DNA of 7,973 nt from Coriobacteriales bacterium (GTDB lineage Bacteria > Actinomycetota > Coriobacteriia > Coriobacteriales > UBA8131), in NCBI GenBank assembly GCA_031267175.1, contig JAIRZP010000209.1:1-7973 (forward strand), written 5' to 3'. The stretch's first letter is position 1; each line of letters opens with the position of its first letter. Positions 1 through 6,435 of the stretch are shown here, one piece after another. The notes under the pieces are model-generated. The model made no database searches. It was given only the letters and a program-made list of their open reading frames with translations, and was not told the DNA's origin. The position numbers and the translations under genes were made by a program.

Positions 1-1958
1 TTGCCGGAGGGGGTGTCCAGGGGGTTGTTTTCCGGGTCAGCGTAAAAGTCATACAGCCCGGCAGGGATCTCGGCCCAATCCTCACGAAACTCAGGAATGT
101 AATAGCCACGCTTCTTGAACTCCTCAAAGGAGATCTCCTGGCTGATGGCAGATTTGGAGAAGTTGTACTCCAGCCACTCCTCTACATCCATCCCCTGCGT
201 GAGTATGTCCACGATGTCCTCACCAAAGGACGCACCGACCCGCTGCGCAATCTCATAGTCGCTCAGAGACTCACCGACCGTATCACCTGCGGCGTCCTGA
301 ATGGCGCAGGACTGCACGGAATCACCCTGAGAGCAACCCACATCGTCCATCTCCTCCAAGCACGTGCTGACCGGGAGGATCAGATCGGCAAAGAGGGAGT
401 CGTTTTCAATCCATTGGTGATTCGTGATGAAGCACTGCACTTCTGGTGAGCGCATGGCATCCTGAAAGAAAAAACCGCCGTTCCAACATCCCTGATTGCA
501 GGGCTTCTCCGACCAGAGCATATGAATCGGGGCACCTCCGTCCTCCTCGGGCACGGGATACTGATTCCTGTCGAACTGCTCGTCGGCCAGGGCGTAGATG
601 ATCTGTGGACTCCCCCACCATTCAATCTCGCCGGAAACGATGGCATGGTGCGTCATCGTCCGGGGAATCTGCTGGTCTTTGGGGACAAACTGCTGGGCCC
701 GCTGGCCGAGAATGGGCGGCTGGGGGTCGGACCCGGGGAGCCACTTGGGCCAGGCGATGGTCCAACTCATCAGGTGAATCTGGTGAATGCCCGGTTTGCC
801 AACGCCCTGCATGCAGAGCTTGTAGACCTCTGTGCGCGCTGGTTCATGACTGTAAGGCCCACGCACCGATGTGGCACAGTAATGGCCAATCGAGGTAGTC
901 TTCTTTGCCCATTTGCGGGCGAGCGCCTTAATCGTCCATTCCGGGATGCCGCATTTTTCGCTTGCCCACGCGGGGGTTTTGGCCACGCCGTCTGCACCCT
1001 TACCAAGAATGTAATCAAAAATCGGTTCAGCGTTGATGACGTGGGTGTCCATATAGGCTTTGTCATAGCTGCCTTCGGTGAGCCACACGTAGAGGATGGC
1101 ATAATCCAGCGCCACATCGGTATTGGGGAGGATGGGAATCCACTTCATCTGGTCGTGGCAGACGCTGGTATAGTTGCAGAACGGGTCGATGACGATAAAA
1201 TCCTTGCCCTGATCCAGCCAGAAACGCACGATGGTACTCCAGTATTGACTGGCATAGTTTTGCGTGGTCTCCCAATCGCCGGATTGCAGGACGATCATCT
1301 CGGTGTTGTCGGAGACATCCTTGATAATGTTCTGACAGGGGGCGGCCATTCCCAGGCCCATATACACGCCGGGGCCCCAGATGTGCTTTGAGCCCCAATA
1401 CCAGCCTTCAACAGAGTCCGGTGTGCGCACCTCACGGGTGAAGTTGCCATTAACGGCGTCAAGCAGGTTGGAATGCCAGCCGCCGCCGGAGTGGATGTCT
1501 TTGGACTCCTTGTGGCCGTCTTCGCCAATACACATAATCGAGTTGGCACCATAGTGCTCGGTCAGCCGCTTGATCTCACCGACGATGATCTCGCTGGCCT
1601 CATCCCAACTGATGCGCTTGTACTTGCTTTTCCCACGGTTCTGGGCGTTGATCCTTGCGGGGTCTCCGCCGGGTTCCCAGTCAATGCGCTTCAGCGGGTA
1701 CTGCACGCGATTCTTGGAATACACGCGCTTCTTGTAACCATAGGCGTAGAAGGGTGGGTTGGCCTTTTCTCCCGGTTCGAGAAGCAGATCATCGGACTTG
1801 ATCTCCCAGAATCGGGTCTTGAGCTCCTCATCTGTGTATTGTTCGCGCCAATGCAACGGGCGGATGCGGATAATTTTGCCATCCTCACTGTCGATGTGAG
1901 CAAGCGAACCTCCGGTTCCACCGGACGAAATGCCGCGTATCACGGTCTTTCTGTTCAT
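1..1958 (-). CDS. Molybdopterin oxidoreductase, pyrogallol-phloroglucinol transhydroxylase alpha-like (partial, C-terminus off window)
   Basis: 652 codons are open and run off the left edge. The transhydroxylase alpha subunit is about 875 residues, so roughly a quarter is missing. The frame reads as a DMSO-reductase-superfamily catalytic subunit binding bis-MGD molybdenum. Residues 27-33 (GKIIRIR), 114-121 (KRISWDEA), 179-195 (TPDSVEGWYWG..), 226-231 (SGDWET), 257-264 (IDPFCNYT) and 386-390 (GVGKPG region) line up with transhydroxylase (AthL) of Pelobacter acidigallici as I remember it. There is no N-terminal CxxC cluster and no Tat signal, so the protein is probably cytoplasmic and would need a separate Fe-S subunit, probably beyond the left edge. 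Ser182, after Asp181, is the likely Mo ligand (AthL Ser175), and His149 may match AthL His144. Other AthL pocket residues are not kept, so the substrate probably differs; a catechol dehydroxylase or another hydroxyl-transfer enzyme is possible. An in-frame GTG at 1964 sits 6 nt after AGGAGG (1971-1976), while the ATG at 1958 is 12 nt away, so the GTG may be the true start. The family is secure, the substrate unknown. Confidence 0.9.
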   Translation of the reverse strand, partial: MNRKTVIRGISSGGTGGSLAHIDSEDGKIIRIRPLHWREQYTDEELKTRFWEIKSDDLLLEPGEKANPPFYAYGYKKRVYSKNRVQYPLKRIDWEPGGDPARINAQNRGKSKYKRISWDEASEIIVGEIKRLTEHYGANSIMCIGEDGHKESKDIHSGGGWHSNLLDAVNGNFTREVRTPDSVEGWYWGSKHIWGPGVYMGLGMAAPCQNIIKDVSDNTEMIVLQSGDWETTQNYASQYWSTIVRFWLDQGKDFIVIDPFCNYTSVCHDQMKWIPILPNTDVALDYAILYVWLTEGSYDKAYMDTHVINAEPIFDYILGKGADGVAKTPAWASEKCGIPEWTIKALARKWAKKTTSIGHYCATSVRGPYSHEPARTEVYKLCMQGVGKPGIHQIHLMSWTIAWPKWLPGSDPQPPILGQRAQQFVPKDQQIPRTMTHHAIVSGEIEWWGSPQIIYALADEQFDRNQYPVPEEDGGAPIHMLWSEKPCNQGCWNGGFFFQDAMRSPEVQCFITNHQWIENDSLFADLILPVSTCLEEMDDVGCSQGDSVQSCAIQDAAGDTVGESLSDYEIAQRVGASFGEDIVDILTQGMDVEEWLEYNFSKSAISQEISFEEFKKRGYYIPEFREDWAEIPAGLYDFYADPENNPLDTPSG

Positions 1959-1970
1959 AGCCACGCGCTG

Positions 1971-1976
1971 CCTCCT
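1971..1976 (-). promoter_or_regulatory. Ribosome binding site of the Mo oxidoreductase
   Basis: AGGAGG on the minus strand. It lies 6 nt before an in-frame GTG (1964-1962) and 12 nt before the ATG (1958-1956). Spacing favours GTG as the start, which would add two residues. Confidence 0.6.
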
Positions 1977-2013
1977 ATCTGTTGTGCCGTAGCTGTCTTG
2001 GCCGCCTGGTTCC

Positions 2014-2229
2014 CTAACCGGCGACGGCTTCGAGTTCGGCCTCCAGCTCAGCCAGCTTCTCATCAGAGATGTCCACCTGGGGGAACGAACAGCACTTTCG
2101 CAGCGTCATGCCATAGGCGATCTTGATGGTGGGGCTGTCCAGGTCGACCGGGAAGTACTTCTGCAAGACTGCCTTGGCCTCCGGGTTCTTAACGATGTCC
2201 TTCAATTTGGAATCCATACTCAGTGCCAT
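2014..2229 (-). CDS. Small helical protein of unnamed family (71 aa), upstream of the Mo enzyme
   Basis: A 71-residue acidic, mostly helical protein with no signal peptide or membrane segment. It starts at an ATG preceded by a strong AAAGGAG site. Its pattern is MDSKLKDIVKNPEAKAVLQK, then a Pro-rich turn, then a GMTL motif followed by two adjacent cysteines (CC), then FPQ and a C-terminal ISDEKLAELEAEL helix. From memory, similar stretches occur as C-terminal appendages of various enzymes (for example some glycosidases and esterases), with the same NP-AK-VL-KY-P, GMTL and DE-L-ELE-L spacing; the function there is unclear to me. It ends 55 bp before the Mo oxidoreductase on the same strand, so the two are likely co-transcribed. 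It may be an accessory or assembly partner of that enzyme. The paired cysteines could bind metal or form a disulfide, but this is inference. The gene is likely real; its function is unknown. Confidence 0.75.
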   Translation of the reverse strand: MALSMDSKLKDIVKNPEAKAVLQKYFPVDLDSPTIKIAYGMTLRKCCSFPQVDISDEKLAELEAELEAVAG

Positions 2230-2425
2230 GATCCTCTCCTTTCTGAGAATGCTTCAGAATCGGGCTTTTCCGAGCCGACTCTTTTGCCTTGGGCCTCCTT
2301 GCCCAGATAAAGAAGATGGTAACCAAGGGAGAGCGGAGCCTTAAACCCACTAACGGGCACAAAGGGAGAAACGAATGGCTCTTCGCAGGGTAACTATCGG
2401 GTATGAGGGGAGGTAAGGTAGCTTA
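2230..2425 (-). other. Intergenic leader between response regulator and small protein
   Basis: 196 bp with no gene. On the minus strand it ends with AAAGGAGAGG before the small protein. I see no convincing -35/-10 pair, which would suit an activator-dependent promoter. It holds an 11-mer (2390-2400) also found in the kinase promoter, and two overlapping inverted repeats: TGGGC/GCCCA (2290-2294, 2301-2305) and CCTTGG/CCAAGG (2287-2292, 2323-2328). A weak CCCG-TTAG-TGGG stem before TTT (around 2343-2355) might end the regulator transcript. Confidence 0.4.
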
Positions 2426-3094
2426 TCAGCCTATGAGTCCGGAGCGCAGGGCGAACATGGCGGCCTGTGTGCGGTTTTTCAGTCTCAGGCGTGAGGTGAT
2501 GGAGTTCAGCTGCTTTTTTACCGTGCTCTCGCTGACGTAGAGCCGCGCGCCGATCTCCTTATTGGAAAGGCCCAGAGCCACCAGGCGCAGTATTTTCTTT
2601 TCGTGGTCGGTGAGCAGGGAGAGGGCGCGCTCTGCTTCGCTGCCGGCTGCTGCCGCAATCATCTGCTGACGCCGGACCACATCAAGCAGCAGAGCCGCGA
2701 CCTCTTCAGACAGCGCGGCATGGCCGGCTACGACGGCCTGCAGCCGGTTATGCAGCTGTCGGGTATGGATGTTCTTGAGCAGGTAGCCACGCACGTTGGC
2801 GTGCACGGCGGCCAGAACCTTCTCGGTGTTGGCGTAGAGCGAGAGCATCACGACAAGAATCTGCGGATACTCGCCGGTGATGATTCGCGCCGCCTCAATG
2901 CCATCCATGACGGGCAGGGCCACATCCATGATAACCAGATCAGGCTGATGCTTACGGCAGAACTCAACGGCCTCCAGGCCGTTCTTTGCCTCGCCGACGA
3001 CCTCGAAATCGTGCCATTTGGCAACGAGCTCACTGAGACCCTCGCGATAGAGCGCCTGTTCATCCGCAATTAACACCGTCGTCTTGTTGGCCAT
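2426..3094 (-). CDS. NarL/FixJ-family (LuxR-type) response regulator
   Basis: A 222-residue DNA-binding response regulator. The receiver domain (about residues 5-120) has the acidic pair Asp11-Glu12, phosphoacceptor Asp57 in VIMDVALPVMDG, Ser85 in the switch position and Lys107 in GYLLKN, so phosphorylation chemistry looks intact. The C-terminal LuxR-type helix-turn-helix spans about 161-222 (LTDHEKKILRLVALGLSNKE onward, then VSESTVKKQL). I chose the ATG at 3094 because GGGAG (3100-3104) sits 5 nt before it; an in-frame GTG at 3100 is possible but overlaps that site. The gene follows the sensor kinase by about 30 bp on the same strand and is almost certainly its partner. The next genes on the same strand are the small protein and the Mo oxidoreductase, which are its most likely targets (inference). 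Confidence 0.93.
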   Translation of the reverse strand: MANKTTVLIADEQALYREGLSELVAKWHDFEVVGEAKNGLEAVEFCRKHQPDLVIMDVALPVMDGIEAARIITGEYPQILVVMLSLYANTEKVLAAVHANVRGYLLKNIHTRQLHNRLQAVVAGHAALSEEVAALLLDVVRRQQMIAAAAGSEAERALSLLTDHEKKILRLVALGLSNKEIGARLYVSESTVKKQLNSITSRLRLKNRTQAAMFALRSGLIG

Positions 3095-3124
3095 AGTCAC
3101 TCCCGCTTGTGCCAGAGGATCGAA

Positions 3125-4300
3125 TTAATAATGGAGGGGCAGATCAAAACTCACCGAGGTACCTTCGCCGGGCGTCGAGACCAAAAGCAGTCTGCCTCCG
3201 ACCTTGCTGGCCCGTGCCTTCATGGCAAGGATTCCATGGTTCATGAGCCTTTCTCCCTTGGTGTCAAAACCACAGCCGTTGTCTTCGATGCTCATCTGTA
3301 AGACGCCGAGCTGTTCCTTTATCTCTACGAACACCTGCGAGGCACCGGCATGCCTGACAACGTTTGCCAGGGCCTCGTTTAAGATGTGCATGACCTGGTC
3401 GCGAATCCTACCGGTCGCAAGGACGCCGAGCTCAGGACTGGTGAGACTGCATGCTATTCCCCACATTTCCGTAAAGCGTTCGAGGAAGTCGCGCACCTCG
3501 CACACAATGTCCGTGACTTCTGCATCAGAACGCTGCAACGTGGCGAGCTCCTGGCTGGTCAGCTTGTAGAGCTCAAGGCTTGCCGCATACAGGCGCTCAA
3601 GTCCGCTCTTCAACGAGTCTGAATCGCCGGAGTCGAGCGATTCCAGGGCCTTATCGGCCTCGAGCATGACAACGCTGGTAGGCTGGAGGGTGTTCTCGTT
3701 TATCTGCGTGGCAAGAGAGCTCACCTCATCGAGGATGCGCAGATGGACCAGGCGCTCCGAGAGACTGACCGCACTCACCACCACACCAAGAATGCGGCCA
3801 AAACCCTTCAGTGTTTCGAGCGTGTCGTCTGTGTACTGCCCGTCGCGGTAGATGAAATCAGCAATGCCCAAAAGGCTCCCGTCGGCAAGCAGAGGAACGG
3901 TAACCGCGTACCGGTAACCCAGCTCAACAGCGCCGTCGAACGTAACATCCTGTTCATTGGGATGGGCAAAATCAACAAAAATCGGCTCGTGCGTCCTGAT
4001 CAATTCCGGCAGGCGCCCCATGCTCAGGGGAAGCGATCTGAGCTTGTCAGAGATGATTGACGAAGCCGTGCCCGAAGAAGCACAGCCGATCATTCCGTTG
4101 CCGGCGGGGGTGAGGAGCCGGATACTCGCCGTATCGCAGCCCAGCACCTGCACCAGCGCGTCGGCCATGGAGTCGTAGGTCTCATGCGGATCCGTCGACC
4201 ACTGTACGCTCTCAAAGAACTCCGCAACGATCTGCACGGACCCGCCCGCAGCACGGTCAGTAGCACTGCCGTCTGTTGCCACAGCATTCAAAGCAACCAC
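3125..4300 (-). CDS. GAF-domain sensor histidine kinase (NarX/DesK-like ATPase), no canonical phosphoacceptor His
   Basis: A 391-residue soluble sensor with no membrane segment. A GAF-like domain occupies about residues 40-180. A helical linker/dimerisation region (about 181-280) follows, then a HATPase_c domain of the NarX/LiaS/DesK type. The ATPase motifs are complete: N-box NEALANVVRHA (308-318), G1 box EDNGCGFD (339-346), GILAM (356-360) and GGRLLLVSTPGEGTSVSFDLP (368-388). The helix that should carry the phosphoacceptor reads ERLVHLRILDEVSSLATQ (182-199). Where this family has LHD it has Leu190-Asp191-Glu192, so no histidine is in register; His186 lies four or five residues earlier. The GTG at 4300 has a poor ribosome binding site. 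AAAGGTGG (4297-4304) sits 5 nt before an in-frame TTG at 4291, which may be the true start and would remove three residues. It is in an operon with the response regulator downstream. The GAF domain suggests a cytoplasmic ligand or redox signal, perhaps an aromatic compound (inference). Confidence 0.9.
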   Translation of the reverse strand: MVALNAVATDGSATDRAAGGSVQIVAEFFESVQWSTDPHETYDSMADALVQVLGCDTASIRLLTPAGNGMIGCASSGTASSIISDKLRSLPLSMGRLPELIRTHEPIFVDFAHPNEQDVTFDGAVELGYRYAVTVPLLADGSLLGIADFIYRDGQYTDDTLETLKGFGRILGVVVSAVSLSERLVHLRILDEVSSLATQINENTLQPTSVVMLEADKALESLDSGDSDSLKSGLERLYAASLELYKLTSQELATLQRSDAEVTDIVCEVRDFLERFTEMWGIACSLTSPELGVLATGRIRDQVMHILNEALANVVRHAGASQVFVEIKEQLGVLQMSIEDNGCGFDTKGERLMNHGILAMKARASKVGGRLLLVSTPGEGTSVSFDLPLHY

Positions 4301-4332
4301 CTTTCGAAGCCGGAAAGCAAAGTAAGCATACC

Positions 4333-4361
4333 ATTATCCGATAGTTACACAGAATGAGCAA
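4333..4361 (-). promoter_or_regulatory. Candidate promoter of the two-component operon
   Basis: Minus strand: TTGCTC (4356-4361), a 17-bp spacer, then GATAAT (4333-4338), which matches TATAAT at 5 of 6 bases. It would give a leader of about 25-35 nt before the kinase start. The spacer contains the 11-mer GTAACTATCGG (4338-4348), which also occurs before the small-protein gene. The -35 is weak (3 of 6). Confidence 0.45.
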
Positions 4362-4459
4362 ACTGGGTTAAAGTGCTAGACTGATGTGAGATTTTTATCG
4401 GGATAGGAACAGGTCAGAAGCAACGAATTTTGCCGCTTTGGGCGCTTGCGTATGAAGTG

Positions 4460-4465
4460 TATACT
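4460..4465 (+). promoter_or_regulatory. Candidate -10 box upstream of fic-type gene
   Basis: TATACT matches TATAAT at 5 of 6 bases and lies about 115 bp before the Fic start in an AT-rich stretch. The -35 at the right distance (TTTGGG) is poor. Transcription from here would run through the palindrome at 4507-4523. Confidence 0.3.
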
Positions 4466-4506
4466 GGATTTATTAGCTATTCCAGGTGATTTTTACAGAG
4501 GATGAG

Positions 4507-4523
4507 CAGCGATGGCATCGCTG
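4507..4523. repeat. Perfect 17-bp palindrome upstream of Fic gene
   Basis: CAGCGATG-G-CATCGCTG: two 8-bp arms around one central base, 55 bp before the Fic ATG. The one-base centre makes an RNA hairpin with full arms unlikely and favours a protein-binding operator. Position and symmetry are seen; its role is inferred. Confidence 0.5.
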
Positions 4524-4578
4524 AACTTTACAACAATGAGTAATAGTAGAGCAGACGAATCCAATCCAGGAGAATGAT

Positions 4579-5307
4579 ATGCAAGACGAATACAGCATAG
4601 ATACTGTGGCGTTGCGGGAGATGCTACAGGCACAGCGCAGAACGCAGATGAAGGGCGGCATCTACCACTACAACCAGATTGACTTCGCCTACAACTCCAA
4701 CCGCATTGAAGGCAGCAGGCTCACACACGAGCAAACGCGCTATATTTTCGAGACCAAAACTGTTGAAGGCATGGCACCCGTCAACGATGTCATTGAGATG
4801 GTCAACAGCTTCAGGCTGTTCGACCAGATGCTGGACAAACTGGATACGCCGCTCACTGCCGAGAAGATGAAGGAGTATCACCGTATCCTCAAAGCGGGCA
4901 CGCTGGATGCCCAACAGGACTGGTTCGTCGTGGGTGATTGGAAGAAGCTGGGCAACGTTGTCGGCGAGACTGAAACCACCAAGCCAGAAGACGTTGAGGG
5001 TGCAATAGCAACGCTCCTTGCCAGCTTTCCGCAAAGCGAGGTGCTGTCGTTCGACGACATCATTGACTTCCACTGGCGCTTTGAGTCCATCCACCCGTTC
5101 CAGGACGGCAACGGAAGAATCGGGCGCATCATCATGTTTGAGCAGTGCCTGCAAAACGACATCCTGCCTTTCATCGTCCTGGACGATGAAAAGTATTACT
5201 ACTACCGTGGGCTGCAAGAATACCCAACTGAAAAAGGCTTCCTGTTGGACACCTGCCGCAGCTTCCAGGACAAGTATTTTGCCACCTACAAAGATATGGT
5301 TGCTTAA
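4579..5307 (+). CDS. Fic-family protein adenylyltransferase (class II, N-terminal inhibitory motif)
   Basis: A 242-residue Fic-domain protein. The catalytic motif HPFQDGNGRIGR (172-183) matches HxFx(D/E)GNGRxxR exactly, including catalytic His172 and the phosphate-binding GNGR loop, so AMP transfer from ATP to a hydroxyl of a target protein is expected. SNRIEG (40-45) matches the (S/T)xxxE(G/N) autoinhibitory motif, with Glu44 as the residue expected to block the ATP gamma-phosphate. Its place before the Fic core makes this class II. The residues after the core form a short helical tail with no recognisable DNA-binding domain. AGGAGA (4568-4573) precedes the ATG by 5 nt. The gene stands alone on the plus strand between two minus-strand blocks, converging on lysR with a 27-bp gap. 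No antitoxin-like ORF is adjacent, as expected when inhibition is built in. The target is unknown; its link to the metabolic genes may be chance. Confidence 0.94.
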   Translation: MQDEYSIDTVALREMLQAQRRTQMKGGIYHYNQIDFAYNSNRIEGSRLTHEQTRYIFETKTVEGMAPVNDVIEMVNSFRLFDQMLDKLDTPLTAEKMKEYHRILKAGTLDAQQDWFVVGDWKKLGNVVGETETTKPEDVEGAIATLLASFPQSEVLSFDDIIDFHWRFESIHPFQDGNGRIGRIIMFEQCLQNDILPFIVLDDEKYYYYRGLQEYPTEKGFLLDTCRSFQDKYFATYKDMVA

Positions 5308-5334
5308 GGGAACTCAAATACTAACCACAGCCAA

Positions 5335-6216
5335 CTACACCTGACCAATACTTCTCTGCGATCTGAGAAACAGGGGGATGGCGGGGTTGGGGTTCGATTT
5401 TTGATACGCATACGCTACCTTACAGAACATGTCCGCGTCACTGATGGGACGGGCGACTATGCCGCTGAACTGGAGTTTGCCCAAGGCGGCAGAGGTTATG
5501 AAGACGCCTCCGGTCTCGAGTATGCTGAACTGCACCGTCTGTATCCCGAGCGTTGTTTCGTGGCGGCCAGGCACGAAGCCGCAACGCCTCATGGCGGATA
5601 AGGCACAGGTGGCATAGACTTCATCGCTGTGAAGGAGGATGCATTCATCGGCGAGATCGTCCAGGGCAAGCGTGTCGCGCGCGGCAAGAAGATGGCCCTC
5701 GGAGAGCAGGGCAATGAAACGGTTGTTGGAGACCACGCTATAGTGGAGGCCGCTTGATGTGGGTGTTCCAACGACAACGGTCATCGCAATGTCAATCTCG
5801 CCAGCCTTGAGCTCGTTGAGCAGATCCTGGGCAAGGCCAGAGCGAAACTCAAGTTTGAGCCTGGGATGGCTCAGCTTGAGATCCTTGACAACGGGGAAGG
5901 CGTACTCGTCAACCACATTGGGAAAGACCCCAATGCTCAACCGTCCATCCAGACAATGCTCTTGTTGTTGTAGCTGCATGACGAAGCGGTCATAGTCGTG
6001 CACAAGCTCCGTAAACGCCTCGGCGGTTTTCTCGCCCTGCTGGGTGAGCTCAAAGGCATTCTGCCGGTGCAGCAACAGCTTGCATCCGAGTTCCTCCTCC
6101 ATGGCCAGCACATGGCGGCTCAGGGCAGACTGAGAAACAAAGAGCTTTCTTGAAGCGGCGGAGAAACTTTTGAGCCGAGCGACGGTACAAAACTCCCGCA
6201 TGTGGTCGATTCGCAT
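5335..6216 (-). CDS. LysR-type transcriptional regulator
   Basis: A 293-residue LysR-family regulator. The N-terminal winged helix-turn-helix is clear (residues 1-60: MRIDHMREFCTVARLKSFSA, then VSQSALSRHVLAMEEELG, then LLLHRQNAFELTQQG). A linker helix (about 60-85) leads to the periplasmic-binding-like effector domain (about 90-290), which starts at GRLSIGVFPNVV. The frame is open for 107 further codons upstream, but that stretch is Cys/Trp/Pro-rich and unlike any LysR N-terminus. The ATG at 6216 begins the canonical HTH and is preceded by GGGAAGTGAGG, so I start there. It is divergent from the LigM-like demethylase, the classic arrangement for a LysR activator of the neighbouring gene, with a methoxylated aromatic or its product as a likely co-inducer (inference). 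Two cysteines in the effector domain are not diagnostic. Confidence 0.93.
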   Translation of the reverse strand: MRIDHMREFCTVARLKSFSAASRKLFVSQSALSRHVLAMEEELGCKLLLHRQNAFELTQQGEKTAEAFTELVHDYDRFVMQLQQQEHCLDGRLSIGVFPNVVDEYAFPVVKDLKLSHPRLKLEFRSGLAQDLLNELKAGEIDIAMTVVVGTPTSSGLHYSVVSNNRFIALLSEGHLLAARDTLALDDLADECILLHSDEVYATCALSAMRRCGFVPGRHETTLGIQTVQFSILETGGVFITSAALGKLQFSGIVARPISDADMFCKVAYAYQKSNPNPAIPLFLRSQRSIGQV

Positions 6217-6261
6217 GCTTGCCTCACTTCCCTGAAACCTGTTAAAACCCGGCCATACCCA

Positions 6262-6290
6262 ATTATTCCAAGAACGCAGAGCCCTCCCAA
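6262..6290 (-). promoter_or_regulatory. Promoter of the LysR-type gene
   Basis: Minus strand: TTGGGA (6285-6290, 4 of 6 against TTGACA), a 17-bp spacer, then AATAAT (6262-6267, 5 of 6 against TATAAT). It would start transcription about 40 nt before the ATG at 6216. A GCCCT/AGGGC inverted repeat (6281-6285, 6298-6302) brackets the -35 box and could serve autoregulation. Confidence 0.5.
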
Positions 6291-6320
6291 AAAACGCAGG
6301 GCATGATGGGTAAATCCTGA

Positions 6321-6334
6321 GAGATACTGTACTC
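6321..6334. promoter_or_regulatory. Candidate LysR operator dyad
   Basis: GAG-A-TAC-T-GTA-CTC: a near-perfect inverted repeat with one unpaired A. It lies mid-way in the divergent region, about 75 bp before the start expected from the -10 box at 6391. This is close to where LysR regulators place their recognition site (around -65). Low-confidence call from symmetry and position only. Confidence 0.3.
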
Positions 6335-6390
6335 GAGGGTTCGTTGGGATGGTGCATTGACGCAGGTAAACCAGCCAACGGGCTCAGCGC

Positions 6391-6396
6391 TATGAT
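6391..6396 (+). promoter_or_regulatory. Candidate -10 box of the O-demethylase gene
   Basis: TATGAT matches TATAAT at 5 of 6 bases, 45 bp before the GTG start. No -35 box is visible at 16-18 bp, which fits a promoter needing the divergent LysR activator (inference). Confidence 0.35.
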
Positions 6397-6402
6397 ACCG
6401 CA

Positions 6403-6422
6403 AAATCTATACAAATCTATAC
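6403..6422 (+). repeat. 10-bp perfect tandem repeat before the O-demethylase ribosome binding site
   Basis: AAATCTATAC occurs twice in a row and runs directly into AAAGGAGG. It lies in the leader or at the promoter edge of the demethylase. It could be a slippage site or a repeated protein-binding half-site; neither is shown. Confidence 0.7.
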
Positions 6423-6430
6423 AAAGGAGG
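6423..6430 (+). promoter_or_regulatory. Consensus ribosome binding site of the O-demethylase gene
   Basis: AAAGGAGG, the full consensus Shine-Dalgarno. It lies 5 nt before GTG 6436 and 8 nt before a second in-frame GTG at 6439, so the protein may start at either. Confidence 0.75.
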
Positions 6431-6435
6431 AACCG

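Noticed and set aside
522..1391. Plus-strand open frame of 289 codons
   Set aside because: It lies opposite the molybdopterin oxidoreductase, which has clear family motifs on the minus strand. The plus-strand product shows no recognisable domain and no ribosome binding site.
1473..2126. Plus-strand open frame of 217 codons
   Set aside because: It is a shadow of the Mo enzyme N-terminus and the small-protein gene, and its translation resembles no family.
2603..3073. Plus-strand open frame of 156 codons
   Set aside because: It is a shadow of the response regulator gene.
4624..5217. Minus-strand open frame of 197 codons
   Set aside because: It is antisense to the Fic gene, which has an exact catalytic motif.
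5308..5334. Bidirectional terminator between the convergent fic and lysR genes
   Set aside because: The 27-bp gap contains no stem-loop or T-run; any terminator would have to lie inside the coding ends.
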